The notes beneath the pieces were generated by a model. It saw nothing but the letters and a program-made list of their open reading frames with translations. It searched no databases and was not told the origin of the DNA. Position numbers and translations under genes: made by a program. A stretch of DNA of 64,000 nt from an uncultured Clostridia bacterium (GTDB taxonomy: Bacteria > Bacillota > Clostridia > Oscillospirales > Acutalibacteraceae), in the NCBI GenBank assembly GCA_946186245.1, contig CAMHMN010000004.1, positions 1 through 64,000 on the forward strand. Reading direction: 5' to 3'. This document shows, piece by piece, positions 47,000 to 57,292 of this stretch; the first letter of the stretch is position 1, and every line of letters starts with the position of its first letter.

Positions 47000-47731
47000 T
47001 TATTCTCTACCTTTCTCTTCCTTTGGCACCTCCACGCAGAACCCGTGATGTCCGCAGGATGTGCAGGTCAGCCTGCGTGTCGAGGGCGTATGCCTTGCAA
47101 AGAACATCTCCTTGAAGCTCGGCGTGAATACCGTGTGGCACTGCGGGCAAAGATAGGCCGTATGATCGTAGTAATACTTTGAAATCACGATTCCCCACGG
47201 AATGGCAACCACTGCCCAAAGTACGAACAGCCACCACCAGCCCTTCATGATCCACAGAATAATGGCGGCCCATTGCAGCAGCGTGACGGGAATGCCCGAA
47301 ATCAACATCACCGCACGCATTTTCCGGAGCTTTTTCTTGTTGGTCATTGTGTACGCTATGTCTCCGATGGATTCAAAAGAAACCTGCTCCACGTCTTTCA
47401 GATCACGCCGGAGCGATTCCAGCCTGTCCAGCTTTTCCCGACGCTCGCCGATTTCCTCCCTGAGCGTCGCCTCCTGCTGCTCCAACAGCAATGAAATGAC
47501 GCTGCCCGGGTCGTCCTCGGCGAGCATCTGAGCGATGGAATCCAGCGGAAGTCCCAGGTCCCTCAGGAAGCAGATGATCTTCATGCGTTTCAGGTCGCTC
47601 TCGGAATAGAGCCGTCTGCCTCCTTCGGATAGTTCCGCCGGCACAAGAATCCCTCGCGTGTCGTAATACTGCACCGTCCTGACGGTGACGCCGCAGAGCT
47701 TCGCGATCTCTCCTGTCGTGTATTTTGACAT
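47000..47731 (-). CDS. MerR family transcriptional regulator with C-terminal TM/zinc-ribbon-like region
   Basis: KYTTGEIAKLCGVTVRTVQYYDTRGILVPAELSEGGRRLYSESDLKRMKIICFLRDLGLPL; CPQCHTVF and CTSCGHHGFC. Confidence 0.93.
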   Translation of the reverse strand: MSKYTTGEIAKLCGVTVRTVQYYDTRGILVPAELSEGGRRLYSESDLKRMKIICFLRDLGLPLDSIAQMLAEDDPGSVISLLLEQQEATLREEIGERREKLDRLESLRRDLKDVEQVSFESIGDIAYTMTNKKKLRKMRAVMLISGIPVTLLQWAAIILWIMKGWWWLFVLWAVVAIPWGIVISKYYYDHTAYLCPQCHTVFTPSFKEMFFARHTPSTRRLTCTSCGHHGFCVEVPKEEKGRE

Positions 47732-47753
47732 AGCTGTCACCTCCTTTGCCCTT

Positions 47754-47799
47754 AGAATACCCCATTACGCGGCGTCACAAGCAATACCTTACGTAAGGT
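47754..47799 (-). promoter_or_regulatory. Candidate MerR-type promoter (TTGCTT-N19-TATTCT) with palindrome ACCTTACGTAAGGT
   Basis: 19-bp spacer read on minus strand; palindrome at 47786-47799. Confidence 0.6.
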
Positions 47800-47864
47800 G
47801 ATTTTTTGTGTTTTGCGATGATTTACAAATTCCTCATATTCTGTCTATATTCAGTTCACATAAA

Positions 47865-48734
47865 TCACGCGGGGTCGACATGCACCATGCAGTGCTTCAC
47901 ACAGGGGAAGGCATGTTCCACGCTGTCGTGAACCGATTCCGCAATGGCGTGCGCCTCCGTCAGAGGAAGCTCTCCGTCCACCGTGATCACGGCGTCCACA
48001 TACATTTTCGCCCCGAACATGCGGGTCTTGAGTTCGGCCAGCGATTGCACACCCTCCTGGGCGAGAATAATTTCGCGTATGGAATTCTGGGTGGATTCGT
48101 CACACGCCTTGTCGGTCATCTTGCCGATTGCGTCGCTGAATATTTCCACCGAGGCTTTGATGATGAACAGGCAGATCACAAGGCTTGCCACCGGTTCGCA
48201 GATGGCAAATCCCATGCGTGCGCCGATAATGCCGATCATCGCGCCGATGGAAGAAAGCGCGTCGCTCCGGTGATGCCACGCGTCGGCTTTCAGCGCGGGG
48301 GAGTCAATCTTTCTGGCGTAAATAATTGTCAGCCAGTAAAGCCCTTCCTTGGCGGCGATGGAGATAATGGCGGCCATCAGAGCGGCGATGCCCGGCATTT
48401 TCGCGGTCAGATATTCTTTGGAAACCACCAGATCGAAGGAAGATTTGGCGATGCCAAGTCCGGTGATAAAGAGAATCACCGCCAGAATGATTCCCGCGAC
48501 ACATTCCAGCCGTTCGTGGCCGTAGGGATGTTCCTTGTCGGCATCCTTGGCGGACAGGCGGAAGCCGATGATGACAATGATCGTGCTGAATACGTCGGAC
48601 GCGGAATGAACCGCGTCGGAGACCATTGCGCCGGAATGTGCCAGAATACCTGCGGCCAGCTTGCCGACCGAGAGTATAAGATTGACCGCGATGCTGATTG
48701 CCGAAACTCTTTCGACTATCTGCTTTCTGTTCAT
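47865..48734 (-). CDS. Cation diffusion facilitator (CDF) family transporter
   Basis: ORF to 48860; MNRKQIVERVSAISIAVNLILSVGKLAAGILAHSGAMVSDAVHSASDVFSTIIVIIGFRLSAKDADKEHPYGHERLE. Confidence 0.95.
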   Translation of the reverse strand: MNRKQIVERVSAISIAVNLILSVGKLAAGILAHSGAMVSDAVHSASDVFSTIIVIIGFRLSAKDADKEHPYGHERLECVAGIILAVILFITGLGIAKSSFDLVVSKEYLTAKMPGIAALMAAIISIAAKEGLYWLTIIYARKIDSPALKADAWHHRSDALSSIGAMIGIIGARMGFAICEPVASLVICLFIIKASVEIFSDAIGKMTDKACDESTQNSIREIILAQEGVQSLAELKTRMFGAKMYVDAVITVDGELPLTEAHAIAESVHDSVEHAFPCVKHCMVHVDPA

Positions 48735-48759
48735 GAGAAGCCCTCCGATCATTCGAGTA

Positions 48760-48890
48760 CAAAAAACACCCGCGGAACATTTTTGTCTGTCCCGCAGGTT
48801 GATTTTTCTAAAGCAAAGATAGAAAACAAACTGCTGCCTCACATCTGCGAAGCCCGGCAAGTCCGCATAACGCGGATGCCTGTTCAGTAA
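48760..48890 (-). ncRNA. NiCo (czcD motif) cobalt/nickel riboswitch with overlapping intrinsic terminator
   Basis: Minus strand: ACTGAACAGGCA-TCCGC/GCGGA-CTTGCCGGGC...GAGGCAGCAGTTTG...CCTGCGGGACAG; terminator CCTGCGGGACA-gacaaaaa-TGTTCCGCGGG-TGTTTTTT. Confidence 0.88.
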
Positions 48891-48984
48891 ATCATTATGC
48901 AGTTATCATGACAATTATGCGGGAAACGCACCGTTGCATCATGTTAGTTGTAATTAACAGTTTTTTCTCCAACTTGTCGATAAT

Positions 48985-49013
48985 ATTTTAGCATCATTAT
49001 TGAGGAATGTCAA
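48985..49013 (-). promoter_or_regulatory. Promoter of CDF gene (TTGACA-N17-TAAAAT)
   Basis: Reverse complement TTGACA TTCCTCAATAATGATGC TAAAAT, overlapping the 3' end of the upstream gene. Confidence 0.75.
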
Positions 49014-49528
49014 TCGTTTGTTTCGCTTTTCTCAAAATCTTCAGAATCCTCACAAAATTCTTCCTCGTTATCCTCGTCGTCATTGTCATCCGATTCTTCA
49101 AACCTGAAGCTTTTCATGCCGCAGTCGTACCAGAGAAGCTTTTGGAAGATTGTTTCGGCGTACCAGTTTACATCGGTGACGGAATCCTCGTCGCCGTCCC
49201 ATGTCTTGCGGTTGATGTTGGGAATGATGCTGATTTCACTTGTGTCAGCCGCAAGCAGTGTGATGCCGTGGCCTGTGTCGCGGTAATACAGCACCAATCC
49301 CACCGTTTCGCCGCGTTGCAGCTTCCGGTCAAAGATGGCGTAAAGCCCGCTCTCGGTGATTTCATCCATTTGCCAGTCAAAGCTGTCGCTGTCGCCCACC
49401 GGCAGATATTCGGCATGGTTGTCGTCATCGTAATATGACCAGCTGAGGCTGTTCAGCAATTTAATGAAATCCGTCACGCTGCCCGAAAAATCCGAGCAAT
49501 TCAGCTCAAAGCTCGCTTCTCGCCCCAT
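49010..49528 (-). CDS. Hypothetical protein with acidic C-terminal tail
   Basis: 172 aa; ends EESDDNDDEDNEEEFCEDSEDFEKSETND. Confidence 0.7.
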   Translation of the reverse strand: MGREASFELNCSDFSGSVTDFIKLLNSLSWSYYDDDNHAEYLPVGDSDSFDWQMDEITESGLYAIFDRKLQRGETVGLVLYYRDTGHGITLLAADTSEISIIPNINRKTWDGDEDSVTDVNWYAETIFQKLLWYDCGMKSFRFEESDDNDDEDNEEEFCEDSEDFEKSETND

Positions 49529-49552
49529 GTCGGCACCTCGCTTAAAATTTAA

Positions 49553-50542
49553 TCAGCAGCTCACGTTAAGGATCTGTGACTTTCCGTGCAGTTTCAGGGG
49601 AATGCTTCCGGCGGGAATGAAGATGCAGTCCCCCTTGAAGAAGGGCAGCATGACGCCCTCTCCGTAGAGCACGCCGCAGCCGTCCACGCAGAGCAGCGCG
49701 TGAAAGCTGTTATGTCCTGTCTGAAATTCCCAGAGCGAACGGTGAATTTCCGTGTTGAGCAGAAGCCTTTCCACCTGGAAATATTTGCAGCGGATGAGCA
49801 ATTCGCTTGCCGCGCCGTTTCTGTATCGGAGCACGCGCATGGGCTGCCTGGGAGCGTCGGAGGATTTCAGATTGATCACATTCATGGCCTGATCGATGTG
49901 CAGAGGACGCTGCTTGCCGTCCTTTCCGACGCGATCGTAATCGTACAGCCGGTAGGTCACGTCGCTGTTTTCCTGAATCTCGGCTATCAGCGCACCTGCT
50001 CCGATGGCGTGAATGGTGCCGGATTCGATATAGAATAGATCGTTTTTGTGCACCGGCACACAGTTGAGATAATTGCCGATGGTTCCGTCCTCCAGAGCGT
50101 CTCTGACTCGCTGCTGGGTCATGTCCTGATTGAAGCCGTAAACGAGACTCGCGCCCCGTTTGGCGTCGAGCACATACCACATCTCGGTCTTCCCAAGTGA
50201 ATTCTCGTGGGTCAAAGCGTATTCGTCGTCGGGATGCACCTGAACGGACAAATCGTTTTTTGCGTCTATCAGCTTAATCAGGATAGGCAATTCCAATCTT
50301 CCCCGGGTGATTTCCAGCGGGTGACTCCCCAGAAAATCCGGACGCAAATTCAAGACGTCGCCAAGCGGCATGCCCTGGAATTCGCCGCTGGAAACGGTGC
50401 TTTGTCCGCTGGGATGGGTGCTGCATTCCCATGTTTCAGCCAGCGGATCCAGTTCTATGTTTTTTCCGAAATCGTCGTTGAGGCGGCTTCCGCCCCAGAG
50501 ATACCCTTTGGCAGCAGGGGCAAGCATAAATGGAAAATTCAT
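49553..50542 (-). CDS. manA: Mannose-6-phosphate isomerase, class I
   Basis: YLWGGSRLNDDFGK; LSVQVHPDDEYA; TEMWYVLDAKRGASLVYGF; YIESGTIHAIGAG. Confidence 0.95.
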   Translation of the reverse strand: MNFPFMLAPAAKGYLWGGSRLNDDFGKNIELDPLAETWECSTHPSGQSTVSSGEFQGMPLGDVLNLRPDFLGSHPLEITRGRLELPILIKLIDAKNDLSVQVHPDDEYALTHENSLGKTEMWYVLDAKRGASLVYGFNQDMTQQRVRDALEDGTIGNYLNCVPVHKNDLFYIESGTIHAIGAGALIAEIQENSDVTYRLYDYDRVGKDGKQRPLHIDQAMNVINLKSSDAPRQPMRVLRYRNGAASELLIRCKYFQVERLLLNTEIHRSLWEFQTGHNSFHALLCVDGCGVLYGEGVMLPFFKGDCIFIPAGSIPLKLHGKSQILNVSC

Positions 50543-50590
50543 AAGCCTTCGTTCCTTTGCTGTTGCAACAGCTTTACAGAAGCAGGAGCG

Positions 50591-51940
50591 TTATTTATAA
50601 GGAAACTCATATTTTTTCTTGTCGGAAACGCTGATGTCCCGGCCGATCTGAACCTCTATCATTTGCAGACCGTCGCTTCCTGCCACAACGGTGTGTTTGC
50701 AGCCTGCCGCCATGGTGACCACGTCTCCCGGCTTGACCGGCTGTTCCATGCCGTCCACGATCGTATAGCCCGAACCGGTGATGATGGTCCAGATCTCGTC
50801 CCGGCGCTCGTGACTGTGGTAATTCATCTTGTGTCCGGGGTTGAGAATCACCTTGACAGTCATGCTGTCTTCCTCCACATCGAGCACGCGATAACGCCCC
50901 CATGATTTTTCGGCGAACATAATGCGCTGCTTGATGTCGTCCACAAACGGCTTGATGTAGCTGCTCTGTTCCTTGTCGGATACAAGAATGCCGTCGGGCG
51001 AAGCCGAAATGACGATGTTTTTGCAGCCCATCACCAGCATAGGTACGCCCATTTCATTGATGGCGTGGACATTTTCGCAGTTCTCGTTCATTCTCACGTC
51101 GCCGACGGAGTTTTCCTCCATTGATTCGGTGAGCGTGTTCCACGTGCCGAGATCCTTCCACTGGCCGTGATATCTGACGATGCTGAGATTGCTCTCGTTT
51201 TCCACCACAGCGTAGTCGAAGCTGATTTTTCTGAATGTGTCATAATTGGCGTAAAGCTCGTAATAATTGTCAGTTCCCATCAGCTCGCGGCTTTTTTGCA
51301 GCACATAGGAAAGCCGGTAGGCGAAAACGCCGCCGTTCCACAGGCAGCCTTCCTCAATGTACTTGGCGGCGGTCTGCGCGTCGGGTTTTTCCTTGAATTC
51401 AAAGCGGCAGCTGCCGTCTTCCTGCTCGTGGGGAAGAATATACCCGTATTTCTCGGTCGGGAAGGTCGGTTGGATGCCCATGAGCACCAAACCGCCTCTT
51501 TGAATGGCCTTGTGGTACATTTCTTCAAGGCATTTGAAGTAGCTGTATTCGACATAAGGGTCAACCGGGCAGACAACCACGGCTTCATCAGCGGGGACGT
51601 TGATGACGTCGTGCAGATAAGCCGTTGCAAGGGCGATGGCGGGGAATGTGTCGCGCCGGCAGGGCTCTACGGAGATGGAAACGCCGTCGCCCAGCTGGTT
51701 GTGAATGGAGGAAACCTGTGATTTGGATGTGGCGATTGTGACGGTCGCGTCGGGATCAACCGTCTTGATCTGGCGGTAAACCCTCTGCACCATCGACTCG
51801 TATTCGCCGCCGTCCTCCTTGCCCATCGGAATGCTGTGCTCCGGCTTTTTGAATATTTTGATGAACTGCTTGGAACGCGTGTCATTCGACAGCGGCCAGA
51901 GCCTTTTTCCGGAGCCACCGGACAGTAAAATAATATGCAT
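50591..51940 (-). CDS. manC: Mannose-1-phosphate guanylyltransferase with C-terminal cupin
   Basis: MHIILLSGGSGKRLWPLSNDTRSKQF; WNGGVFAYRLS; FAEKSWGRYRVLDVEEDSMTVKVILNPGHKMNYHSHERRDEIWTII. Confidence 0.95.
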   Translation of the reverse strand: MHIILLSGGSGKRLWPLSNDTRSKQFIKIFKKPEHSIPMGKEDGGEYESMVQRVYRQIKTVDPDATVTIATSKSQVSSIHNQLGDGVSISVEPCRRDTFPAIALATAYLHDVINVPADEAVVVCPVDPYVEYSYFKCLEEMYHKAIQRGGLVLMGIQPTFPTEKYGYILPHEQEDGSCRFEFKEKPDAQTAAKYIEEGCLWNGGVFAYRLSYVLQKSRELMGTDNYYELYANYDTFRKISFDYAVVENESNLSIVRYHGQWKDLGTWNTLTESMEENSVGDVRMNENCENVHAINEMGVPMLVMGCKNIVISASPDGILVSDKEQSSYIKPFVDDIKQRIMFAEKSWGRYRVLDVEEDSMTVKVILNPGHKMNYHSHERRDEIWTIITGSGYTIVDGMEQPVKPGDVVTMAAGCKHTVVAGSDGLQMIEVQIGRDISVSDKKKYEFPYK

Positions 51941-51950
51941 ATGGCATGCA

Positions 51951-52895
51951 TCACCTTTCCGCACGCATTGGATTATTCAGAAAGTCCTCGTAGGACAGCC
52001 TGATGCCGTCCTCCAGCTCGGTCTTGTAGGTCCACCCGAGCTTTGCCGCCTTGCTTACGTCGAGCAGCTTGCGCGGTGTGCCGTTGGGTTTGGTGGTATC
52101 CCATTCTATACGTCCTGTATAGCCCACCACCCTGGCAACCAGCTCGGTCAGCTCCCTGATGGTCAGTTCCTTGCCGGTGCCGGCGTTGACCGTTTCGTTT
52201 CCGCTGTAGTGGTTCATGAGGAAGACACACAGGTTCGCGAGGTCGTCCACATAAAGGAATTCGCGCAGCGGACTGCCGTCGCCCCAGCAGGTGACCGATT
52301 CCGCGCCCGAAACCTTCGCCTCGTGGAATCGGCGGATCAGCGCCGGAAGCACGTGGGAATGAGTCGGGTGATAATTGTCGTTGGGGCCGTAGAGATTGGT
52401 CGGCATGACGCTGATGTAGTCGGTGCCGTATTGGGTATTGAGATATTCGCAGTATTTCAGCCCGCTGATCTTGGCGAGGGCGTATGCCTCGTTGGTTTCC
52501 TCCAGCGAGCTTGTCAGCAGGCAGCTTTCCTGCATGGGCTGGGGAGCCATACGGGGATAAATGCAGGACGAGCCGAGGAATTCCAGCTTTTTGCAGCCGT
52601 TCTGCCACGCGCTGTGAATGACATTCATTTCGAGAATCATGTTTTCGTACATGAAGTCGGCTTTGGCGGTGGCGTTGCCGATGATGCCGCCCACCTTTGC
52701 CGCCGCCAGGAATACGTATTCCGGCTTCTCCTCCGCAAAGAATTGTTCCACAGCGTCCTGACGTGTGAGGTCAAGCTCCTTATGGGTTCGTGTAATGATG
52801 TGGGTGTAGCCCTGTCTTTCAAGCTCGCGTACAATCGCCGAGCCCACCATTCCGCGGTGTCCCGCGACGAATATTTTCGCGTCCTTTTCCATCAT
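51951..52895 (-). CDS. fcl: GDP-L-fucose synthase
   Basis: [59 protein letters not shown]. Confidence 0.96.
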   Translation of the reverse strand: MMEKDAKIFVAGHRGMVGSAIVRELERQGYTHIITRTHKELDLTRQDAVEQFFAEEKPEYVFLAAAKVGGIIGNATAKADFMYENMILEMNVIHSAWQNGCKKLEFLGSSCIYPRMAPQPMQESCLLTSSLEETNEAYALAKISGLKYCEYLNTQYGTDYISVMPTNLYGPNDNYHPTHSHVLPALIRRFHEAKVSGAESVTCWGDGSPLREFLYVDDLANLCVFLMNHYSGNETVNAGTGKELTIRELTELVARVVGYTGRIEWDTTKPNGTPRKLLDVSKAAKLGWTYKTELEDGIRLSYEDFLNNPMRAER

Positions 52896-52899
52896 GCTG

Positions 52900-53946
52900 T
52901 CAAAGCGCCTCCTTCATGGCTCTTTCGCGCCTGGCAAGCGCCCGGTCGTGCCTGGCCATTATTTCCACCAACTGCTCGTAGCTGGTGCTCTGAGGATTCC
53001 ATCCGAGGACGGTTCTGGCCTTGGTCGGGTCGCCGAGAAGGTTGTCCACGTCGGTCGGACGGAACCACGCGGGATTGACGCAGACCAGCATTCTGCCGGT
53101 TGCGGCGTCATAGCCCTTCTCGTCAAGCCCGCTGCCCTCCCAGCGGATCTGAATGCCGTTGGCGGCGAAGGTCTTTTCGGTGAAATCGCGGACGGTGTGC
53201 TGCACGCCGGTGGCAATGACGAAATCATCCGGCTCTTCCTGCTGCATGATGAGCCACATGCATTCCACGTAATCCTTCGCGTAGCCCCAGTCGCGGAGGG
53301 AATCCATATTGCCCAGCTCCAGATGATCCTGGAGTCCTTCGGCGATGCGTCCGGCGGCAAGGGTGATCTTGCGGGTGACGAAATTCTCGCCGCGGCGTTC
53401 GGATTCGTGATTGAAGAGAATGCCGTTGACCGCGAACATGCCGTAGGCCTCGCGGTATTCCTTTACCATCCAGTAGCCGTACTGCTTGGCAATGGCGTAG
53501 GGGCTGTAGGGATGGAAAGGGGTGGTTTCCTTCTGGGGAATCTCCTCGACCTTGCCGTAAAGCTCGGAGGTGGAAGCCTGGTAGATTTTGCAGGTTTTTT
53601 CCATGCCGAGCATTCTCACGGCTTCCAGAATGCGCAGCACGCCGATGGCGTCCACGTCGCCGGAATATTCCGGCACGTCGAAGCTCACCTGCACATGGCT
53701 CTGGGCGGCGAGGTTGTAAATTTCATCGGGATTGGTTTCCCTGATAATTCTGATCAGCGATGTGGAATCGGTCAGGTCGCCGTCGTGCAGTCTGATTTTT
53801 CCCAGTAAATGCCCGATGCGTCCGGTATTGGCAATGGAAGCGCGTCGGGTGATGCCGTGCACCTCATAGCCCTTTTCCAGCAGATATTCCGCCAGATAGG
53901 AGCCGTCCTGTCCTGTAATGCCTGTGATCAGCGCGGTTTTATTCAT
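52900..53946 (-). CDS. gmd: GDP-mannose 4,6-dehydratase
   Basis: [65 protein letters not shown]. Confidence 0.98.
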   Translation of the reverse strand: MNKTALITGITGQDGSYLAEYLLEKGYEVHGITRRASIANTGRIGHLLGKIRLHDGDLTDSTSLIRIIRETNPDEIYNLAAQSHVQVSFDVPEYSGDVDAIGVLRILEAVRMLGMEKTCKIYQASTSELYGKVEEIPQKETTPFHPYSPYAIAKQYGYWMVKEYREAYGMFAVNGILFNHESERRGENFVTRKITLAAGRIAEGLQDHLELGNMDSLRDWGYAKDYVECMWLIMQQEEPDDFVIATGVQHTVRDFTEKTFAANGIQIRWEGSGLDEKGYDAATGRMLVCVNPAWFRPTDVDNLLGDPTKARTVLGWNPQSTSYEQLVEIMARHDRALARRERAMKEAL

Positions 53947-53976
53947 TCAATGTATCCTCCTGTGAAATAAATCAGG

Positions 53977-54804
53977 TCAGCGTTTCCCCAGCAGTATTTT
54001 GATATAGGGGGTGAACCCGTGCAGAATTGCCTGCCTCAGGCCGAAATTCTTATTCAGATAATGCAGCCATGAGCCGAGCGGGAGTCCTCTGGGCGTTTCC
54101 TTTTTCCTGAATCTTTCCATTCTGGAAAGCGATGTGTCGTACCATGTTCCCTTGATGGGATTTCTGTTGCATTTGCCCACGTAGAAGCCCGAAGTATAGA
54201 TCATCGCGCCGGCTCTGCTCAGGGAAAGCCCATAATCAAAATCGCCCATGGAGTGCACATAGGTATCGTCCATAGGCGGGACAGACGAATACAGCTCCCA
54301 CGGAATCAGCACACAGTTCGCGTTGAAGGTGCTGCACGGAATGTCGCTCTGTTCGCAGGTCAGCACTTTACAGTCCACCGTGCCGGGTTTGTATTTGGCT
54401 CCGCCATAGCTTAAATTGCCGTTTTCGTCATGCGTGGCTCCGACGATGATGGCATTGGATTTGCTTTGGCTTTCGCCGATCATCTTTTCCACCACATGTT
54501 CCGCAAAGTCAACGTCGTCGTTGACAAGCAGCACATAGTCGGGTTGTTCTCCGGAGGCGTTGAGGCTGTCCATTCCCCTGCGCATTCCTTTGGAATAGAA
54601 CAGACTGCCGTCGCCTTTGATCTCGGTGATACAGTGATATTTTCCGTTAAGCTCTGCCAGCACCCGGTCGGTGCCGTCGGTGCTGCCGTCATTGACTACG
54701 GTAAAGCGGAAATCCAGCGACGGATTGCCCTCTATCAGCCTGACGATGCAGTTTTTGGTTTTTTCCGCCCGGTTGTGACAGGTAAAGATAACGTGAATCT
54801 GCAT
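53977..54804 (-). CDS. Family 2 glycosyltransferase (rhamnosyltransferase-like)
   Basis: MQIHVIFTCHNRAEKTKNCIVRL...FTVVNDGSTDGTDRVLAEL...YVLLVNDDVDF. Confidence 0.9.
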   Translation of the reverse strand: MQIHVIFTCHNRAEKTKNCIVRLIEGNPSLDFRFTVVNDGSTDGTDRVLAELNGKYHCITEIKGDGSLFYSKGMRRGMDSLNASGEQPDYVLLVNDDVDFAEHVVEKMIGESQSKSNAIIVGATHDENGNLSYGGAKYKPGTVDCKVLTCEQSDIPCSTFNANCVLIPWELYSSVPPMDDTYVHSMGDFDYGLSLSRAGAMIYTSGFYVGKCNRNPIKGTWYDTSLSRMERFRKKETPRGLPLGSWLHYLNKNFGLRQAILHGFTPYIKILLGKR

Positions 54805-54823
54805 GAAACAATCTCCTTTGGTG

Positions 54824-56146
54824 TCAGAGTCTCCACCATTTGACGCCTGAAGCATTCAGTTCGTCGATACTGTAAATCCCTTTTATGTCTATCAGCACTT
54901 TATTTTCGTCCGGCATATCCCTGAACATCTTTTTGACGGTGTCGAGGGGCATATCGCGGAATACGCTGTGCGCGACGGCGATAATAATGCAGTCCGCGTC
55001 AGATATTTCTTCCAACGGAGTCAGCTTTACGCCGTATTCCTGCAGCGCTTCGCGTCCGGAAGCCCACGGATCAGCGACGACAGGCTCTATGCCGTATTCA
55101 TTCAGTCTCTTTATGATATCGCTGACCTTGCTGTTGCGGGTATCGGGGCAGTTCTCTTTGAATGTCAGACCGAGTATGACGACGTTGCTCTTTTTGGGAG
55201 CCTGTCCTGTCTGGATCATTTTTTTGACGGTGGCGTCGGCGACATAGGCTCCCATACTGTCGTTGACAATTCGGCCGTTGAGGATGATCTGGCTGTGATA
55301 TCCCAATTTTTCCGCCTGGTAGGTGAAGTAATAGGGGTCCACGCCGATGCAGTGTCCGCCGACAAGACCGGGACGGAATCCAAGGGCGTTCCATTTGGTA
55401 TTCATGCCGTCCACCACTTCGTTTGTGTCGATATCCATGCGGTCGAACACCATGGCAAGCTCGTTCATGAAGGCAATGTTGATGTCGCGCTGGCTGTTTT
55501 CCACAACTTTGACGGCTTCCGCCGTGCGGATGTTGGAAACGGGATGTGTTCCCACTTCGATTACCAGATCGTATACCGACTTGATTTCGGTCAGTGATTC
55601 GGCATCCATGCCTGACACGATCTTATGAATGTTTTCAAGCCGATGAACCCTGTCGCCGGGGTTGATGCGTTCGGGGCTGTAGCCCACCTTGAAATCAACG
55701 CCGCATTTCAGGCCGGATGCACGTTCCAGAATCGGAATACACACATCCTCTGTGCAGCCCGGATAAACGGTGGACTCATATACAATGATGGAGCCGGGAA
55801 CCAGATTGCGTCCCACGATCTCCGACGCTCCGACAACGGGTGAGAGATCAGGCGTATGGTCGGAATTGACCGGAGTGGGAACCGCCACTATGTGAAATTT
55901 TGCTTTTTTCAGATCCTTCTCATCCGATGTGAATTCCACGGTGGTCTTTGCCACGGCGTCATCTCCGACTTCCCGTGTCGGATCTACGCCGGATTTATAG
56001 AGCGCGATTTTTTCGGCATTCAGGTCAAAGCCTATGACCCTGAGTCCTTTTCTGGCGAAGGCAACTGCGATCGGCATGCCTACATAGCCCAGGCCGATCA
56101 GAGAGAGACATTCACTTCTGTCTGTGAGCTTCTCATAGAGGGACAT
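54824..56146 (-). CDS. Nucleotide sugar dehydrogenase (UDP-HexNAc 6-dehydrogenase, WbpA/WbpO/TviB-like)
   Basis: SLIGLGYVGMPIAVAFARKG; YESTVYPGCTED; GGHCIGVDPYYFTYQAEKLGY; LTFKENCPDTRNSK. Confidence 0.93.
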   Translation of the reverse strand: MSLYEKLTDRSECLSLIGLGYVGMPIAVAFARKGLRVIGFDLNAEKIALYKSGVDPTREVGDDAVAKTTVEFTSDEKDLKKAKFHIVAVPTPVNSDHTPDLSPVVGASEIVGRNLVPGSIIVYESTVYPGCTEDVCIPILERASGLKCGVDFKVGYSPERINPGDRVHRLENIHKIVSGMDAESLTEIKSVYDLVIEVGTHPVSNIRTAEAVKVVENSQRDINIAFMNELAMVFDRMDIDTNEVVDGMNTKWNALGFRPGLVGGHCIGVDPYYFTYQAEKLGYHSQIILNGRIVNDSMGAYVADATVKKMIQTGQAPKKSNVVILGLTFKENCPDTRNSKVSDIIKRLNEYGIEPVVADPWASGREALQEYGVKLTPLEEISDADCIIIAVAHSVFRDMPLDTVKKMFRDMPDENKVLIDIKGIYSIDELNASGVKWWRL

Positions 56147-56173
56147 TTTACTTCCTCCGATATTATCTTGAAA

Positions 56174-57292
56174 TTAGTCAGACACGCCTTGGGAGTCTGC
56201 GATTGACGCGATTGTGTCGGCCATGATCTTCCACGAAAAATGCCCGACGACGCGTTCTTTTTCTTTCTTTCCCATTTCGCCGGCGTGTGAATTCAGCACC
56301 GCCTCCGCCATTTCTGACGGGGAGTCGAACAGATACCCGGTTTCGCCGTCAAGAATGAGGTCGTCCGGACCGGGTGCGTGGATTACAAAAACCGGAAGCT
56401 CATAATACATGGCTTCCAGTATGGACATACCGAAGATTTCCGTGCGTGAGAAGCTGAGCAGGGCGTCCGACACGCGGTAATACTTCCACATCTCGCTGTT
56501 GGGAACGCGATCTTTCCAGATGACGAAATCAGCCAGTCCGTGATCCGCAAGCCGGGACTGAAGGTCTTCCTTCAACGAACCGGCGCCGATCACAACGAGC
56601 CTGAATTGCCCGTCTTTCCGGTGAATCCCCTGAAAGACGGTTACCACGTCAAGAGGATTCCTGTCGCTTTCCAGCCTGCCAACCATCAGCAGATATTTCA
56701 TGTCCGGATCGAGGCGCAGTTCATTCAAAAGATCGCTCTTTGAATAAATGCCGTTATACATCAGATCAAAATCAAGTCCTACCGGTACGGTGCGGACTTT
56801 GTCGATGCCACGTTCACGCAGCTCGTTTCTGACCGCGTTTGTTTTCACGAGGACGCCTGTTTTTTTGTATACGTCAAACACCCTGCGGGCGAGGAGGTTG
56901 ATCAGCGTTTTCTTCAACAGGGAAGGGCTTTGGCTTTGGGTGACTCCCGCGTAAGGAATGAAGACGATGCCGTGCCGTACAGCCCATCTGTAAACGCGGG
57001 TTGTCCAGTACTGGATGTCCGAAAAGCAGACCAGCACGTCAAGCGAGCCGTCAAGTCTGTTTTCGCAGGAAAAGAATGAATTGTTTCCCACTGTATTGAC
57101 GCCGATGAGGTGAAGCACGACGTCGGGCGCTATGATTTCGGTTGTATCGGGCGTGTTCTTTCGCACGCATTTGTAAATGTCGACGTGATGACCGGCTTTT
57201 CCCAGCTCCTTGCCAAGTCCGACTTCCTGCAGGTTGTAAAACCCCTTTTTGCCGAAATCACCTACGCTGAGCACCAGCAGACCTATTCGCAT
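56174..57292 (-). CDS. Family 4 glycosyltransferase
   Basis: MRIGLLVLSVGDFGKKGFYNLQEVGLGKELGKAGHHVDIY...EIFGMSILEAMYYELPVFV. Confidence 0.9.
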   Translation of the reverse strand: MRIGLLVLSVGDFGKKGFYNLQEVGLGKELGKAGHHVDIYKCVRKNTPDTTEIIAPDVVLHLIGVNTVGNNSFFSCENRLDGSLDVLVCFSDIQYWTTRVYRWAVRHGIVFIPYAGVTQSQSPSLLKKTLINLLARRVFDVYKKTGVLVKTNAVRNELRERGIDKVRTVPVGLDFDLMYNGIYSKSDLLNELRLDPDMKYLLMVGRLESDRNPLDVVTVFQGIHRKDGQFRLVVIGAGSLKEDLQSRLADHGLADFVIWKDRVPNSEMWKYYRVSDALLSFSRTEIFGMSILEAMYYELPVFVIHAPGPDDLILDGETGYLFDSPSEMAEAVLNSHAGEMGKKEKERVVGHFSWKIMADTIASIADSQGVSD

